Part shown: positions 1-9,703 of the stretch, piece by piece
Position numbering within the stretch: the first letter of the stretch is position 1
Layout: every line of letters starts with the position of its first letter
Assembly: GCF_000739435.1 (NCBI RefSeq)
Contig: NZ_CP009159.1
Coordinates: 2,437,599-2,501,598 of the forward strand
Length of the DNA: 64,000 nucleotides
Direction: 5' to 3'
Source: Actinobacillus suis ATCC 33415
Lineage (GTDB): Bacteria > Pseudomonadota > Gammaproteobacteria > Enterobacterales > Pasteurellaceae
The notes under the pieces: generated by a model
What the model saw: only the letters and a program-made list of their open reading frames with translations
Told to the model about the DNA's origin: nothing
Databases searched by the model: none
Translations under genes and position numbers: made by a program

Positions 1-434
1 ACCTTCGGCACAAAGCCGTGATTAAAAGGCGGATCGACAAATACCACTTGAAACCCCTGATCAGGATTTTTTTGGGCTAAATATTGCAGCGTATCGGTAT
101 TAATCACTGTACCATTGATGGTTTTAAGTGAGGTTAAATTGTTTTTCAGTAGATTTGCCGCATTTGCAAATTTTTCAAGAAAAACAACCGCTTGTGCTTG
201 GCGAGAGAGTGCTTCGATACCAAGTGAACCACTGCCCGCAAAACAATCTAAACAGCGGCTGCCCGCCACATCATTCATCAACCAATTAAACAGAGTTTCT
301 TTCACCCGGTCGGTAGTCGGGCGTAAACCTTCCGCATTTAATACCGGCAGCTTTCGCCCTCGCCATAGCCCAGCAATGACACGCACTTCGCCGGTCGGTT
401 TATTTTGTAAAGTGGAATTACGATTTTTTTTCAT
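1..434 (-). CDS. rsmD: 16S rRNA guanine-N2 methyltransferase RsmD (partial, C-terminus off the left edge)
   Basis: About 145 N-terminal residues are visible; the gene reads leftward from an ATG at 434 and runs out of the window. RsmD methylates G966 of 16S rRNA on assembled 30S particles. The visible part has the RsmD opening (RVIAGLWRGRKLPVL), the helix with RPTTDRVKETLFNWL, the SAM-binding loop DCFAGSGSLGIEALSR, and the catalytic VFVDPPF motif near the cut end, which is the NPPF/DPPY-type motif of N2-guanine methyltransferases. It is divergent from ftsY, as rsmD and ftsY are in many gammaproteobacteria, with 77 bases between the two starts for both promoters. Confidence 0.93.
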   Translation of the reverse strand, partial: MKKNRNSTLQNKPTGEVRVIAGLWRGRKLPVLNAEGLRPTTDRVKETLFNWLMNDVAGSRCLDCFAGSGSLGIEALSRQAQAVVFLEKFANAANLLKNNLTSLKTINGTVINTDTLQYLAQKNPDQGFQVVFVDPPFNHGFVPK

Positions 435-511
435 ACTAACTAAAGGAAAAGTAAGGATTATTTGATAAACTACACAAGTTTAGTCCATTTTAAAGGAAAA
501 GTGAGAAAAAT

Positions 512-2239
512 ATGGCAGAAAAGAAAAAAGGTTTTTGGTCTTGGCTAGGTTTTGGCAAAAAAGATGAGCCGAAACAAGACGATGTTCCGGCGGAACAAAA
601 TGTTGAATCTACAGCAGAAACGCTAGAACAAAAAGTCGAGCAAGCAGAACAAAAAGCCGAGCAGCTACAAGAGACAGTAGAACAAAAATTAGAAGATCTT
701 GAAGATAAAATTGAAGATAAGTTTGAGCAAATTACCTCGCAGCCGGAAATCAAACAATTTGTTGATTCAGTTGAGCAAAAAGCGGAACAGGTTGAGGATT
801 TTGTTGAGCGCATTGAAGATGCGATTGAGCAAAAGTTTGAACAAATCGAAGAATTCGTTGAACAAAAATCAGAGCAAATTGAGCAATTTGTTGAGGATAA
901 AGTCGAAGAAGCCAAAAGCTTTTTGCATGAGACAGCGGAAAAGATAGAGCAATCTTTTGAGCAAGAAAAAGAACAATCCGTTTCAATTATTGATACGGCT
1001 AAGGCCGAAATTCCGCCAACAGATGTTACCCAAAACATTGAGCAAGAGGTTGAAGAAACCTCGGTACAAGCGGTCGAATTTGGTGAAAATCTTGCAAATG
1101 AAACGACAACTGAGCCAGAGCCGGTAAATCATCATCAGCAAATCGAAGAACGTGTTGAAAAAGTTGTAGAAGCGGAGCTTGCTGGCGAAGTTAAAACAAA
1201 ATCGGATGCGGAAGAAAACTTTGAAGAGCTGGAAGAATTAGTTGAGCTTGAGGCAGAAAAAGCAGAACACGAGCAAGCGGCACAAAAGGCGGATGATTAC
1301 CAAGAAAAACCAAGTGAAGGTGGCTTTTTCAGCCGCTTGTTAAAAGGGCTCGTTAAAACGAAACAAAGCATCGGTTCCGGTTTCCGTAATTTCTTTAGCG
1401 GCAAAAAAATCGATGACGATTTATTTGAAGAACTGGAAGAGCAGTTATTGGTCGCCGATTTGGGCATGCCGACCACAACTAAGATTATTAACAGCCTTAC
1501 GCAACACGCAACTAAACAGCAGTTAAAAGATGCGGATTTACTTTATCAGCAACTTAAAGTTGAGTTGGGCGAAGTATTAAAACCAGTTAGCCAACCGCTT
1601 GAAATCGATACAAGTAAGAAGCCTTATGTAATTTTAATGGTTGGCGTGAACGGGGTGGGTAAAACTACCACTATCGGTAAATTAGCTCGCAAATTCCAAG
1701 CGGAAGGTAAATCTGTAATGCTTGCCGCCGGTGATACTTTCCGTGCCGCTGCCGTAGAACAGTTACAAGTTTGGGGTGAACGTAACAATATTCCGGTGGT
1801 CGCACAATCTACCGGTTCGGACTCTGCTTCGGTGATTTTTGATGCGATGCAATCAGCGGCGTCAAAAGGGATTGATATCTTAATCGCAGATACTGCTGGT
1901 CGTTTGCAGAATAAAAACAACTTAATGGATGAGCTGAAAAAAATCGTACGTGTGATGAAAAAATATGATGAAAGCGCACCGCACGAAATTATGCTTACCT
2001 TAGATGCCGGTACAGGACAAAATGCAATTAGCCAAGCGAAGTTATTTAACGAAGCGGTCGGTTTAACCGGTATTACCTTAACTAAATTAGACGGTACGGC
2101 AAAAGGTGGTGTGATCTTTGCGATTGCCGACCAATTTAACATTCCGATTCGCTTTATCGGGGTCGGTGAAAAAATTGAAGATCTCCGCCCATTTAATGCG
2201 GAAGAATTTATCGAAGCATTATTTGAACACGAAGAATAA
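512..2239 (+). CDS. ftsY: Signal recognition particle receptor FtsY
   Basis: FtsY is the SRP receptor GTPase that docks ribosome-SRP complexes on the inner membrane. Residues about 15-270 are an acidic, Glu/Gln-rich segment made of EQKxEQ-like heptads, longer and more repetitive than usual. The N domain follows (IDDDLFEELEEQLLVADLG), then the G domain: P-loop GVNGVGKTTTIGKLA near residue 377, DTAGR, TKLDGTAKGG, and the closing GVGEKIEDLRPF. All GTPase motifs are intact. The ATG follows AAAGGAAAAG. The order ftsY-ftsE-ftsX is the conserved one; ftsE starts 100 bases downstream, so the three are probably cotranscribed. Confidence 0.97.
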   Translation: MAEKKKGFWSWLGFGKKDEPKQDDVPAEQNVESTAETLEQKVEQAEQKAEQLQETVEQKLEDLEDKIEDKFEQITSQPEIKQFVDSVEQKAEQVEDFVERIEDAIEQKFEQIEEFVEQKSEQIEQFVEDKVEEAKSFLHETAEKIEQSFEQEKEQSVSIIDTAKAEIPPTDVTQNIEQEVEETSVQAVEFGENLANETTTEPEPVNHHQQIEERVEKVVEAELAGEVKTKSDAEENFEELEELVELEAEKAEHEQAAQKADDYQEKPSEGGFFSRLLKGLVKTKQSIGSGFRNFFSGKKIDDDLFEELEEQLLVADLGMPTTTKIINSLTQHATKQQLKDADLLYQQLKVELGEVLKPVSQPLEIDTSKKPYVILMVGVNGVGKTTTIGKLARKFQAEGKSVMLAAGDTFRAAAVEQLQVWGERNNIPVVAQSTGSDSASVIFDAMQSAASKGIDILIADTAGRLQNKNNLMDELKKIVRVMKKYDESAPHEIMLTLDAGTGQNAISQAKLFNEAVGLTGITLTKLDGTAKGGVIFAIADQFNIPIRFIGVGEKIEDLRPFNAEEFIEALFEHEE

Positions 2240-2339
2240 CAACAATTATTACGCGCAGGCGGAGAAAGAGATTTTTGCAAAAAATAAGCAAAATTAGACC
2301 GCTCTTTCTGGAATGTCGTGATAGAAAAAGGTAAACACA

Positions 2340-2993
2340 ATGATTAAATTCACAAATGTAAGTAAAGCCTATAAAGGTGGCAAGCCGGCATTACAAGGTA
2401 TTAATTTCCATTTGCCGGTTGGCGGTATGGCGTATTTAACCGGCCATTCCGGTGCCGGTAAAAGTACCTTGCTTAAGCTGATTATGGGCATTGAGCGTGC
2501 AAATGGTGGGCAAGTGATGTTTAACGGACACGATATTACACGTCTTGAAGCACACGAATTGCCGTTTTTACGCCGCCAAATCGGTATGGTTCACCAAGAT
2601 TACCGTTTACTTACCGATCGTACCATTCTGGATAATGTCGCTTTGCCGTTGATTATTCAAGGTATGAATCAGCAAATTGTTGAGCGTGAAGCGCGTATCG
2701 CTTTAGAACGTGTCGGCTTGGCAAATAAAGCCAATTATTTACCGCTACACCTTTCAGGCGGTGAACAACAACGTGTGGATATTGCCCGTGCGATTGTACA
2801 TCGTCCGATTTTATTATTAGCTGATGAGCCGACCGGTAACTTAGACGAAAAATTATCGTTTGAGATTTTCCGCTTATTTGAAGAATTTAATCAATCCGGC
2901 ACAACAGTATTGGTCGCAACTCACGATACCAATATTATTTCAAAACGCCCGAAACCATGCTTAGTATTAGAGCAAGGTCATCTTAGAAATTAA
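2340..2993 (+). CDS. ftsE: Cell division ATP-binding protein FtsE
   Basis: FtsE is the cytoplasmic ATPase of the FtsEX complex, which couples septal-ring events to periplasmic amidase activation. The 217-residue protein is one ABC domain with Walker [13 protein letters not shown] (about residue 36), Q-loop region, signature [14 protein letters not shown] (about 138), Walker [14 protein letters not shown], and the switch His in VATHDTNI. It lies directly before ftsX, with 9 bases between them, and both are expected from one transcript with ftsY. Confidence 0.96.
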   Translation: MIKFTNVSKAYKGGKPALQGINFHLPVGGMAYLTGHSGAGKSTLLKLIMGIERANGGQVMFNGHDITRLEAHELPFLRRQIGMVHQDYRLLTDRTILDNVALPLIIQGMNQQIVEREARIALERVGLANKANYLPLHLSGGEQQRVDIARAIVHRPILLLADEPTGNLDEKLSFEIFRLFEEFNQSGTTVLVATHDTNIISKRPKPCLVLEQGHLRN

Positions 2994-3002
2994 GGAAACA
3001 AT

Positions 3003-3941
3003 ATGGCTCGTTCATTTAATACCAGCTTTGGTGCGCAAACACGTTATACCTTACGTTCTGTATGGCAAGATCTCCTAAAACGTAAGTTTGGAACTTTTTT
3101 AACCGTATTAGTGATTGCGGTATCACTCACTATTCCGACCGTAAGTTATTTACTTTGGAAAAATACTCATCAGGCAGCGACAGAGTTTTATCCGGAACCG
3201 GAGCTCACGATTTATTTGCATAAAAATCTTGCTGAACATGATGTGAATGCCGTGGTAGAACGTATTCGCCACTTTGATGCGGATAAAATTGAATCGTTGA
3301 ACTATATTTCTCGTCAGCAAAGTTTAGATGAATTTCGTTCATGGTCTGGCTTTGGTGAAGCTTTAGATATTATTGATGATAATCCGCTACCGGCGGTAGT
3401 TACCCTCAAACCGAAAAAGCAGTTTACCGCTAATGATGCGATGCTTGAATTACGTAATGGTTTACAGGCGATTAAAGGTGTGCAAGAGGTTCGTCTAGAT
3501 AACGGTTGGTTAGAAAAATTAACCGCTTTAACTTGGCTGATTGCTCGAATTGCAATGGTTTGTACGGTGTTGATGCTAATTGCGGTATTTTTAGTGGTGG
3601 GAAATGCGGTGCGTACTGATGTCGCAAATAGCAAAGCTTCAATTGAAGTGCAGCAATTATTAGGTGCAACGGATCACTTTATTGCTCGCCCGTTCCTTTA
3701 TACCGGTATGATTTATGGCTTTTTCGGCAGTTTGCTTGCTATTGTGTTTAGTGCGGTTTTAATCAGTTACTTTACCGGTGTAGTGAAATATGTCACTGAT
3801 ATGTTCACGGTTAAATTTGAGTTAAACGGCCTGGATTTTAGTGAAATGTTCTTCCTGATTGTGGCGTGTATCTTTATCGGTTGGTTATCAGCAAAAATTG
3901 CGACTAATCGTCATATACACCGAATCGGTTCTCGCTATTAA
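3003..3941 (+). CDS. ftsX: Cell division protein FtsX (permease-like)
   Basis: FtsX is the membrane partner of FtsE. The 312-residue protein has the expected plan: a cytoplasmic N-terminus, one membrane segment (FLTVLVIAVSLTIPTVSYLL), a periplasmic domain of about 120 residues (EPELTIYLHK to GWLEKLTAL), then three membrane segments in the C-terminal FtsX-type domain, including LIARIAMVCTVLMLIAVFLV. The start ATG follows AAGGAAACAAT and lies 9 bases after ftsE. A strong hairpin follows the stop and ends the operon. Confidence 0.95.
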   Translation: MARSFNTSFGAQTRYTLRSVWQDLLKRKFGTFLTVLVIAVSLTIPTVSYLLWKNTHQAATEFYPEPELTIYLHKNLAEHDVNAVVERIRHFDADKIESLNYISRQQSLDEFRSWSGFGEALDIIDDNPLPAVVTLKPKKQFTANDAMLELRNGLQAIKGVQEVRLDNGWLEKLTALTWLIARIAMVCTVLMLIAVFLVVGNAVRTDVANSKASIEVQQLLGATDHFIARPFLYTGMIYGFFGSLLAIVFSAVLISYFTGVVKYVTDMFTVKFELNGLDFSEMFFLIVACIFIGWLSAKIATNRHIHRIGSRY

Positions 3942-3957
3942 GCTAATTTAAGGCAAT

Positions 3958-3994
3958 AAAAAACGGATATTCAGTGATGAATATCCGTTTTTTT
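3958..3994. terminator. Bidirectional terminator between ftsX and the autotransporter gene
   Basis: A perfect stem AACGGATATTC / GAATATCCGTT encloses a 6-base loop, with A and T runs at both ends. It can end transcription of ftsX rightward and of the autotransporter gene (stop at 4001) leftward. Confidence 0.9.
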
Positions 3995-4000
3995 ATATGG

Positions 4001-6992
4001 TTAGAATTGGTAGTTCAGATTTAATTTTGCGACATTTTGCTTCGCCACTTTTGAACCGTCAGTAACACCGGCTGAAAGGCTGAGTTTGAGATTTTGATAT
4101 CCCATTTCCACACCTGCCGCTAAATGTTGACGATTGCCTGTTTCTAAGCTGAATTCGTGATCCGCCACTTTAATTTTTGCATCGCCGTTATGTACCCAAT
4201 ACTCTGCGGAGATTAACGGTTTAATATTAAAGTGAGTGCCAAGAGCAAACTTATAACCTAGCTCAAGTCCTGCAAAATAGCTGACAAAATCGACCGCTTG
4301 TTCTTGCACATTTAGTCCGTCCAATTGGTAATTGGCGTGTCCTAAATGATTATAGCGAATACCTGTTTTCGCGGTGGTTTCAAGCTGATTCCAAGTTAGT
4401 TCCTGTCCTAAAGTTAAGCCGGTTTGTATAAGTTTACGGCTAAAGCTATCGGTTTGGTTTGCCGATTTTAGCTTATTTTTAATTCGTCCCGCACCTAGAT
4501 CCAATGCAGCAAATGTACCGTTATTTGTTTGATATTTCACAAATGCGGAAGCAACTTGCAAATGATGTTTACCGCTGTTATAAGCAAAATCATTGCTATT
4601 ACGCACATCGGTTAAGATAGCGCCAACTTGCGTATTGGCATTTACTAAACCACTTACACCTAACTGAGAACGGAAGCTATCCGTTTCATAATGTTGCGGT
4701 GCATTACGATAAGCAGAGCTATTCGTAACCGTGTTATTAGACCATACACGGAACTGATTACCATCGGTTGGGAATTTTTCAATCACTTGCTGAGCAATAT
4801 CCATATTCACATCCGCAATACTATTTAATTGCGCTGCTGCGTTTGATTCGACTAAATTCGAAATTAGCTGAACTTTTTGCTGTTGTTGTAACAACATTTC
4901 TGCTCGACGCAGTGCGGCAATTAATGCTTCAGTATCGACCTCAGGTTTTTCGGCAGTAAGGCTTGCGAGTGTTTGCTGTACAACCGGTTCTACTACAGGT
5001 TTTGCTTCTGCAGTAACGCTTGTCCCTTTTTGAGTAGTTTCCGGAACATCCGCAGTCGGCTTTTCTGCTTCGGTAACACTTGCTCCTTTTTCAGTAATTA
5101 AAGGTACATCAGCTACTGGTTTTTCCGCTTCAGCAACACTTGACCCTTTTTCAGTAATTAAAGGTACATCAGCCGTTGGTTTTTCCGCTTCGGTAACACT
5201 TGACCCTTTTTCAGTAATTAAAGGTACATCAGCTACCGGTTTTTCCGCTTCAGCAACACTTGACCCTTTTTCAGTAATCAAAGACATATCAGCCGTTGGT
5301 TTTTCCGCTTCGGTAACACTTGCTCCTTTTTCAGTAATCAAAGGTACATCAGCCGTTGGTTTTTCCGCTTCGGTAACACTTGCTCCTTTTTCAGTAATCA
5401 AAGGTACATCAGCCGTTGGTTTTTCCGCTTCAACAACACTTGACCCTTTTTCAGTAATCAAAGGCACATCAGCCGTTGGTTTTTCCGCTTCGGTAACAGC
5501 TGAACCTTTGGGTAATTAAAGGCACATCAGCCATTGGTTTTTCCGCTTCGGTAACACTTGACCCTTTTTCAGTAATCAAAGGCACATCAGCCGTTGGTTT
5601 TTCCGCTTCGGTAACACTTGACCCTTTTTCAGTAATCAAAGGTACATCAGCTACCGGTTTTTCTGCTTCAGTAACAGCTGAACCTTTTTGGGTAATTAAA
5701 GGTGTATCAGCTATAGGTTTTTCTTCGACCTGAACACTATCTCCTTTTTCTGTTACTACAGTTGGCGGTGTAACTGGTAGAATAGGTTGAGCCGGCGGAG
5801 TAACGGTAACTGGCGGTGGAGTCACCGTATCCAACGGGGCAGTTTTAAACGAGTTACCGTCTTTTACAATATTTAGATCACTTGCTTGTGAAGCCGTCAC
5901 GGTTAAACCGTCTGCATTACCTTGTACATTAACATAGGTTTCATCTGGATCTAACCAGCCCCTAATATCTAGGTTAATATTTCCAGCGGTACTGGCAAGA
6001 TCAATGCTGCCCGAGTCTACATTAGCAATTAAGGTACCGCCACTACCGCTAAGATGTTGTATTGAAATTGGGAAGTTTGTATTTTCGGTATTTAGCTTTG
6101 TGCCATTTTCAAGTGATAAATTTTCAACTTCCAAATCACTTACCGCAAGATCTGTACCTTGAGTAAGCTTTAAATTCTTCACACCACTGATTGCGGTTGA
6201 ACGGTGTGTATTAACCCCTTTTAATTCGAGTGTACTATTCGTATTGTTGCCAATATATCCGCCTACTTTATCTGTTTCACTGATTACTGTGACCTCACCG
6301 GTCACATTATTTGGTGAGTCTAAGCCGAAATATACTCCTTGCAAGACTTCGGAATGGCTATCAAGCGTAATTTTGGTATTACTTTGTTTTGAACTCGAAT
6401 TTAGATTACCTGCAAGAATATTTTTAACAATCGTATTTTTAAGTACGAGTTCTGCTTTTCCAGCGTCTTTTGTCGCACCCATACCGCTACCCATAACAAT
6501 ATTTGGGCGGCTTAATTTATTCGCATTAGTACCCATTTGAGTATCTACATTATCGAGTTCTAATCGGTTACCGTTTACAAATATATATTGGGTGATTTCT
6601 TGTTGGTTTGCCGCATTTAGATCAAGCGTTAACCCCTGAGAAGGTAAGAAACTCAGTTTGGTATTTCGAATAACCGTATCTCCGGTAATATCTAATGGAG
6701 AACCTCGAACAGTGAGGATATGATTAGCTCCATCGATCGTAACGTTACCAATTTCCCATGGTATTTCCTGTCTATTTTGATTTACTTTGGGTAATAAAGT
6801 GAAGTCATTCGTAAGGCGAATGGTGAGGTTAGTGGCTGATTTTGCTTGAGCTAATGCACGTTCAAAATCACTTTGTGAAGAGACTTCCACTACACTGGTT
6901 TGAGCGTAAGCAATAGGGCTAATCGTTGTTGTTATTATGGTTGGGATGCTACATAAAATAGCAATCGCAACACGATTTTTAGTAAATTTCAT
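4001..6992 (-). pseudogene. Type Va autotransporter, interrupted by a 2-base frameshift in its repeat region
   Basis: Read leftward from an ATG at 6992. The first 507 codons encode a long signal peptide (cleavage likely after ISPIAYA), a passenger of about 380 residues rich in short beta repeats, a Pro-rich linker, and the start of a 20-residue repeat (PLITEKGSSVTEAEKP type). The frame breaks near 5508 and ends at 5469. Downstream in another frame come seven more full repeats and a C-terminal barrel of about 280 residues ending in Gln-Phe, typical of autotransporter beta-domains. The unit with the break has TTT where a sibling unit (5685-5689) has TTTTT. With the two bases restored the product would be about 997 residues. 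It may be a phase-off allele, a decayed gene or a sequencing slip. Its passenger function is not recognised. Confidence 0.85.
5040..5758 (-). repeat. Twelve tandem 60-bp repeats in the autotransporter gene
   Basis: Twelve near-identical units of 60 bp (one of 58 bp, about 5460-5518) encode 20-residue blocks of the type xDVPLITEKGSSVTEAEKPT. The differences are mostly Ser/Ala, Thr/Val and Ala/Thr swaps. Each unit holds a short T/A run (CTTTTT), so the array can vary both by recombination in 20-residue steps and by slippage that changes the frame. It is coding, not a CRISPR array: units abut with no spacers. Confidence 0.93.
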
Positions 6993-7132
6993 ATAAACTA
7001 TATCCTTAGGTGAAAACCAATATAGTTTATAGTATATTTTGACTTTTCTTGGTATTTTGTTGCAAGATTTTACATATCTTTATCATTTGTGAAATGTTAG
7101 TTAAGTGTAAGTTCTTTTTGCAGATTTTTTGT

Positions 7133-7167
7133 AAAAAAAGACCGCTTACCTTTATTTGGTAAGCGGT
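7133..7167 (-). terminator. Terminator of the Slam-like gene
   Basis: Stem ACCGCTTACC / GGTAAGCGGT (7141-7150 and 7158-7167), followed on the minus strand by TCTTTTTTT. It lies just past the stop of the gene at 7196 and separates it from the autotransporter, which therefore needs its own promoter in 6993-7130. Confidence 0.8.
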
Positions 7168-7195
7168 TTAGTTTGATTGATGATGTATAAGTTAT

Positions 7196-8659
7196 CTAGA
7201 AACGTTTGCTAAACTCCACAAAAGCACGGTGTTTATCGTAGCTATAGAATACGTGATTACTTTTTACTTTATTAAAGCTATACGTCAGGCGAGGCGTAAT
7301 CCCCCAATAATGTACGGCACGATGCCATAGACTTAATGATGCACCGTATTCTTTATTACGTTGTGTAATACCAAAGATTGGCATTGGCGCTTTGTAATTT
7401 TTTTGTGCATAGTTAACACTTAATCGTGTTGATAGTCCGAGTGGCCATTCTTGTCCCCAACCAAGCACAATTCCGCGACGGACATAACTATCGTCTTTAT
7501 CTCGAGTTGCTGTTCTATTATAGTTGATATTGCTAAACCAATATTGTTTTGCATTCGCAAGGTAGGTTAAGCCGCTAGAGACGAAATGGTAATTGCCGTT
7601 TAAATGTTTGCGATCCATATAACGTTGTTCGGCATATTCATAGCTGGATTCCCATTGCCATTTAGGTGAGATCCAATAACTTGTTTCTAACGTTGCACCA
7701 CTTGCTTTAGAAAAGCGTTTTAAACTTTCACTGCTGTTTGAGCCACCGGCATAAAGTGTTTGCTCCATAAAAGGAAGGAGTGCCATGGTAAAGCGAGCGG
7801 TTTGATAGCCTAAACCAAGGCTTCCTCTTGCACTTACTTCATTATATTTTTTATTATTCCAATAATATTTTCCGTTACTGCTTAGACGAAATTCATTATA
7901 GAAATTATTTCCCCAAGACCATTTTTTACCGGCATAGAAATTAAAGCCGATCCCTTGTGCAGATTCTGATTTAGGTGCGCTCCATTGTCCGTAAGTTGTG
8001 CCGGATTTCGGTGCATTATTAATGTTAGGATCGTTTAAATAGGTGAAGCCACCGGAGAATGTCCAACGATCTTTATTTGCAATTGCGGTAATGTACTGAT
8101 CAATCAAACCTTTGATTTGGGAAGGTGGATTTTCGGATCGTATTTTTTGAAATTGATCTTCGGCCGCTTCCAATTCATTATTCTCAAAGAGTGCCATTGC
8201 AAGTTGTAAACGGACTAAGCCTAAACCAGAATGTTCGGCTAATATTTCACGATATTTTGTAATTGCACTATTATAGTTACCTCTGTAGCGAGCTAAAATA
8301 GCTTCAGACCACTTAAGCATAATTGGATCTTGGTATTGTGTTGGCAGCTTACTATAAAATGGATAAAGAAAGCTGACTGAATCAGAGTTAGATTGCTGTA
8401 ATGCCAAAATAAGCGCGTTTGAAATTAAATCTGGGCGCTTAGAAAATTCCTCTTTGCTCATACTTAGACGCTTTTTTTGCTGAATCGCAAGTTGAGGCAT
8501 TGGGTGACTGGCAGGTTTTTGGATACGAGATTCAATCGCTACTTCCGTTTGGCTGCGTAAATCGTTTAAATGTTCAGAAATTTGTTGCTCTGTCGTATTA
8601 GCAAATGCTGAATATGCCGTAGATACGGCAAGTGTAGGAATGAGTAGATTTAATTTCAT
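7196..8659 (-). CDS. Slam-like outer-membrane protein (surface lipoprotein assembly modifier, DUF560/TPR)
   Basis: The 487-residue protein has a Sec signal peptide (cleavage likely after AYSAFA), an N-terminal alpha-helical TPR-like part (about 60-200; for example YRGNYNSAITKYREIL and AMALFENNELEAAEDQF), and a C-terminal barrel of about 290 residues. The barrel opens with WTFSGGFTYLNDPNINNAP, closely like neisserial Slam proteins, and ends in Lys-Arg-Phe. Slam proteins move lipoproteins or hemophores to the cell surface. Slam genes often sit beside their substrate; here no lipoprotein gene adjoins, only the autotransporter. A Fur-like box lies upstream. The Slam family call is good; the substrate is unknown. 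Confidence 0.82.
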   Translation of the reverse strand: MKLNLLIPTLAVSTAYSAFANTTEQQISEHLNDLRSQTEVAIESRIQKPASHPMPQLAIQQKKRLSMSKEEFSKRPDLISNALILALQQSNSDSVSFLYPFYSKLPTQYQDPIMLKWSEAILARYRGNYNSAITKYREILAEHSGLGLVRLQLAMALFENNELEAAEDQFQKIRSENPPSQIKGLIDQYITAIANKDRWTFSGGFTYLNDPNINNAPKSGTTYGQWSAPKSESAQGIGFNFYAGKKWSWGNNFYNEFRLSSNGKYYWNNKKYNEVSARGSLGLGYQTARFTMALLPFMEQTLYAGGSNSSESLKRFSKASGATLETSYWISPKWQWESSYEYAEQRYMDRKHLNGNYHFVSSGLTYLANAKQYWFSNINYNRTATRDKDDSYVRRGIVLGWGQEWPLGLSTRLSVNYAQKNYKAPMPIFGITQRNKEYGASLSLWHRAVHYWGITPRLTYSFNKVKSNHVFYSYDKHRAFVEFSKRF

Positions 8660-8699
8660 TTTATGGTTTTTAGTAAAGAATGTAAATTTTAATTATATA

Positions 8700-8714
8700 T
8701 GAGAATTATTCTTA
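8700..8714. promoter_or_regulatory. Predicted Fur box of the Slam-like gene
   Basis: TGAGAATTATTCTTA is a 7-1-7 inverted repeat with one mismatched pair and close to the Fur consensus TGATAATnATTATCA. It lies 41-55 bases upstream of the start codon at 8659, a usual place for iron-dependent repression. Confidence 0.65.
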
Positions 8715-8732
8715 TTAAAACGACTTTTACAT

Positions 8733-8762
8733 AAAAAAGCTATCCTATCGGATAGCTTTTTT
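8733..8762 (-). terminator. Terminator of the HAD phosphatase gene
   Basis: Stem GCTATCC / GGATAGC with a TATC loop, flanked by A6 and T6. It lies directly after the stop of the HAD gene at 8765. Confidence 0.85.
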
Positions 8763-8764
8763 AA

Positions 8765-9574
8765 TTAAAGGATCTTAAATTCTTTTAATGCATGGAGTAT
8801 GCCATCTTCCTCGATATGTTTCGTGATATAGTCAGCATGCTGTTTTAATTCTTGTTCTGCATTTCCCATTGCTACGCTAAAACCGACAGTATCAAACATT
8901 TCAATATCATTAAACCCATCTCCAAATGCCATCGTATTTTCGATATTTAAACCAAAATGGCGGATAACATCTTCGATACCACGGGCTTTAGAATTTTCGA
9001 TACGTAGAATATCAACCGCATTTGAATTCCAGCGTACGGCTTTAAGTTCATCTAGCAGCAGGCCTGACGCACGAATTTCTTCATCACGACTTTCCGGATA
9101 AAACGCAAGCATCTGTACCGCAGTGCTTTTTAAATAGAATTTCGGGTCAACCACATAATCTGCTTTGATTGGTGCGGTCGCCGCTCGCACGATAGGATTT
9201 TCTTCCGACACCGCAATCTCTTCCGGTGTGACAAATGCATAAGCAATACCTAATGCATTAAGTTTTTCAATACAACGCTCAATTTGCTCAATAGTTAAAC
9301 CATATTGACTAATCATTTGATCTTTATAGAAATTATACTGACCGTTAATCGTAACAAATAGCTCAAAGCCATGTTTGCCCATTAATGGTTTTAAGGCTTG
9401 AGGAAAACCACCAAAATTACGTCCAGTCGCAATAGCTGGGATAATACCTTTTTCTTTTAGTTTAGGTAGGACTTGTTGAGTGATTGAATCTGGAATATAA
9501 GCTTTTGATTTTACATAGAGTGTTTCATCAATATCAAAAAAGATGACTTTAATTGGCTGACTTGGTTTGGTCAT
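8765..9574 (-). CDS. Cof-type HAD-IIB family hydrolase (sugar or nucleotide phosphatase)
   Basis: The 269-residue protein has the four HAD motifs in the Cof order: motif I FFDIDETLY near residue 12 with the two catalytic Asp, motif II Thr in AIATGRNFGG (about 49-52), a Lys in the SKARGIEDVIRHFGL segment, and motif IV MAFGDGFNDIEMFDTVG (about 216-230). The large cap between motifs II and III is the C2/IIB type. Members dephosphorylate sugar phosphates, pyridoxal phosphate or FMN; the substrate cannot be told from sequence alone. It diverges from comF with 129 bases between the two starts. Confidence 0.88.
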   Translation of the reverse strand: MTKPSQPIKVIFFDIDETLYVKSKAYIPDSITQQVLPKLKEKGIIPAIATGRNFGGFPQALKPLMGKHGFELFVTINGQYNFYKDQMISQYGLTIEQIERCIEKLNALGIAYAFVTPEEIAVSEENPIVRAATAPIKADYVVDPKFYLKSTAVQMLAFYPESRDEEIRASGLLLDELKAVRWNSNAVDILRIENSKARGIEDVIRHFGLNIENTMAFGDGFNDIEMFDTVGFSVAMGNAEQELKQHADYITKHIEEDGILHALKEFKIL

Positions 9575-9626
9575 TCGTTAGTTTGTCCTTAATAAAAAGC
9601 GAGTTATTAAGTAAAGATTTTACTCT

Positions 9627-9648
9627 TTTTTCGATCTATATCGCAAAA
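9627..9648. promoter_or_regulatory. Predicted CRP-S (Sxy-dependent) site of comF
   Basis: The core TTCGA-N6-TCGCA (9630-9645) is flanked by T-rich and A-rich arms. This is the CRP-S pattern (TGCGA-N6-TCGCA instead of TGTGA-N6-TCACA) found before Pasteurellaceae competence genes, which need CRP plus Sxy. One half-site has T for G. It lies about 60 bases before the comF start, as expected for a competence-regulon promoter. Confidence 0.75.
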
Positions 9649-9703
9649 AATCTCCGATTTTTCTGATGAAAGTTTGATACAACCAAACTAAAAAGGAGTA
9701 AGT

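Noticed and set aside
490..1038. Antisense 182-codon frame opposite ftsY
   Set aside because: It is a shadow of the Glu/Gln repeat region; its Ser/Cys-rich composition is not protein-like.
5040..5758. CRISPR-like regular 60-bp repeats
   Set aside because: The units abut with no spacers and encode 20-residue blocks in frame with the autotransporter; no cas genes are near.
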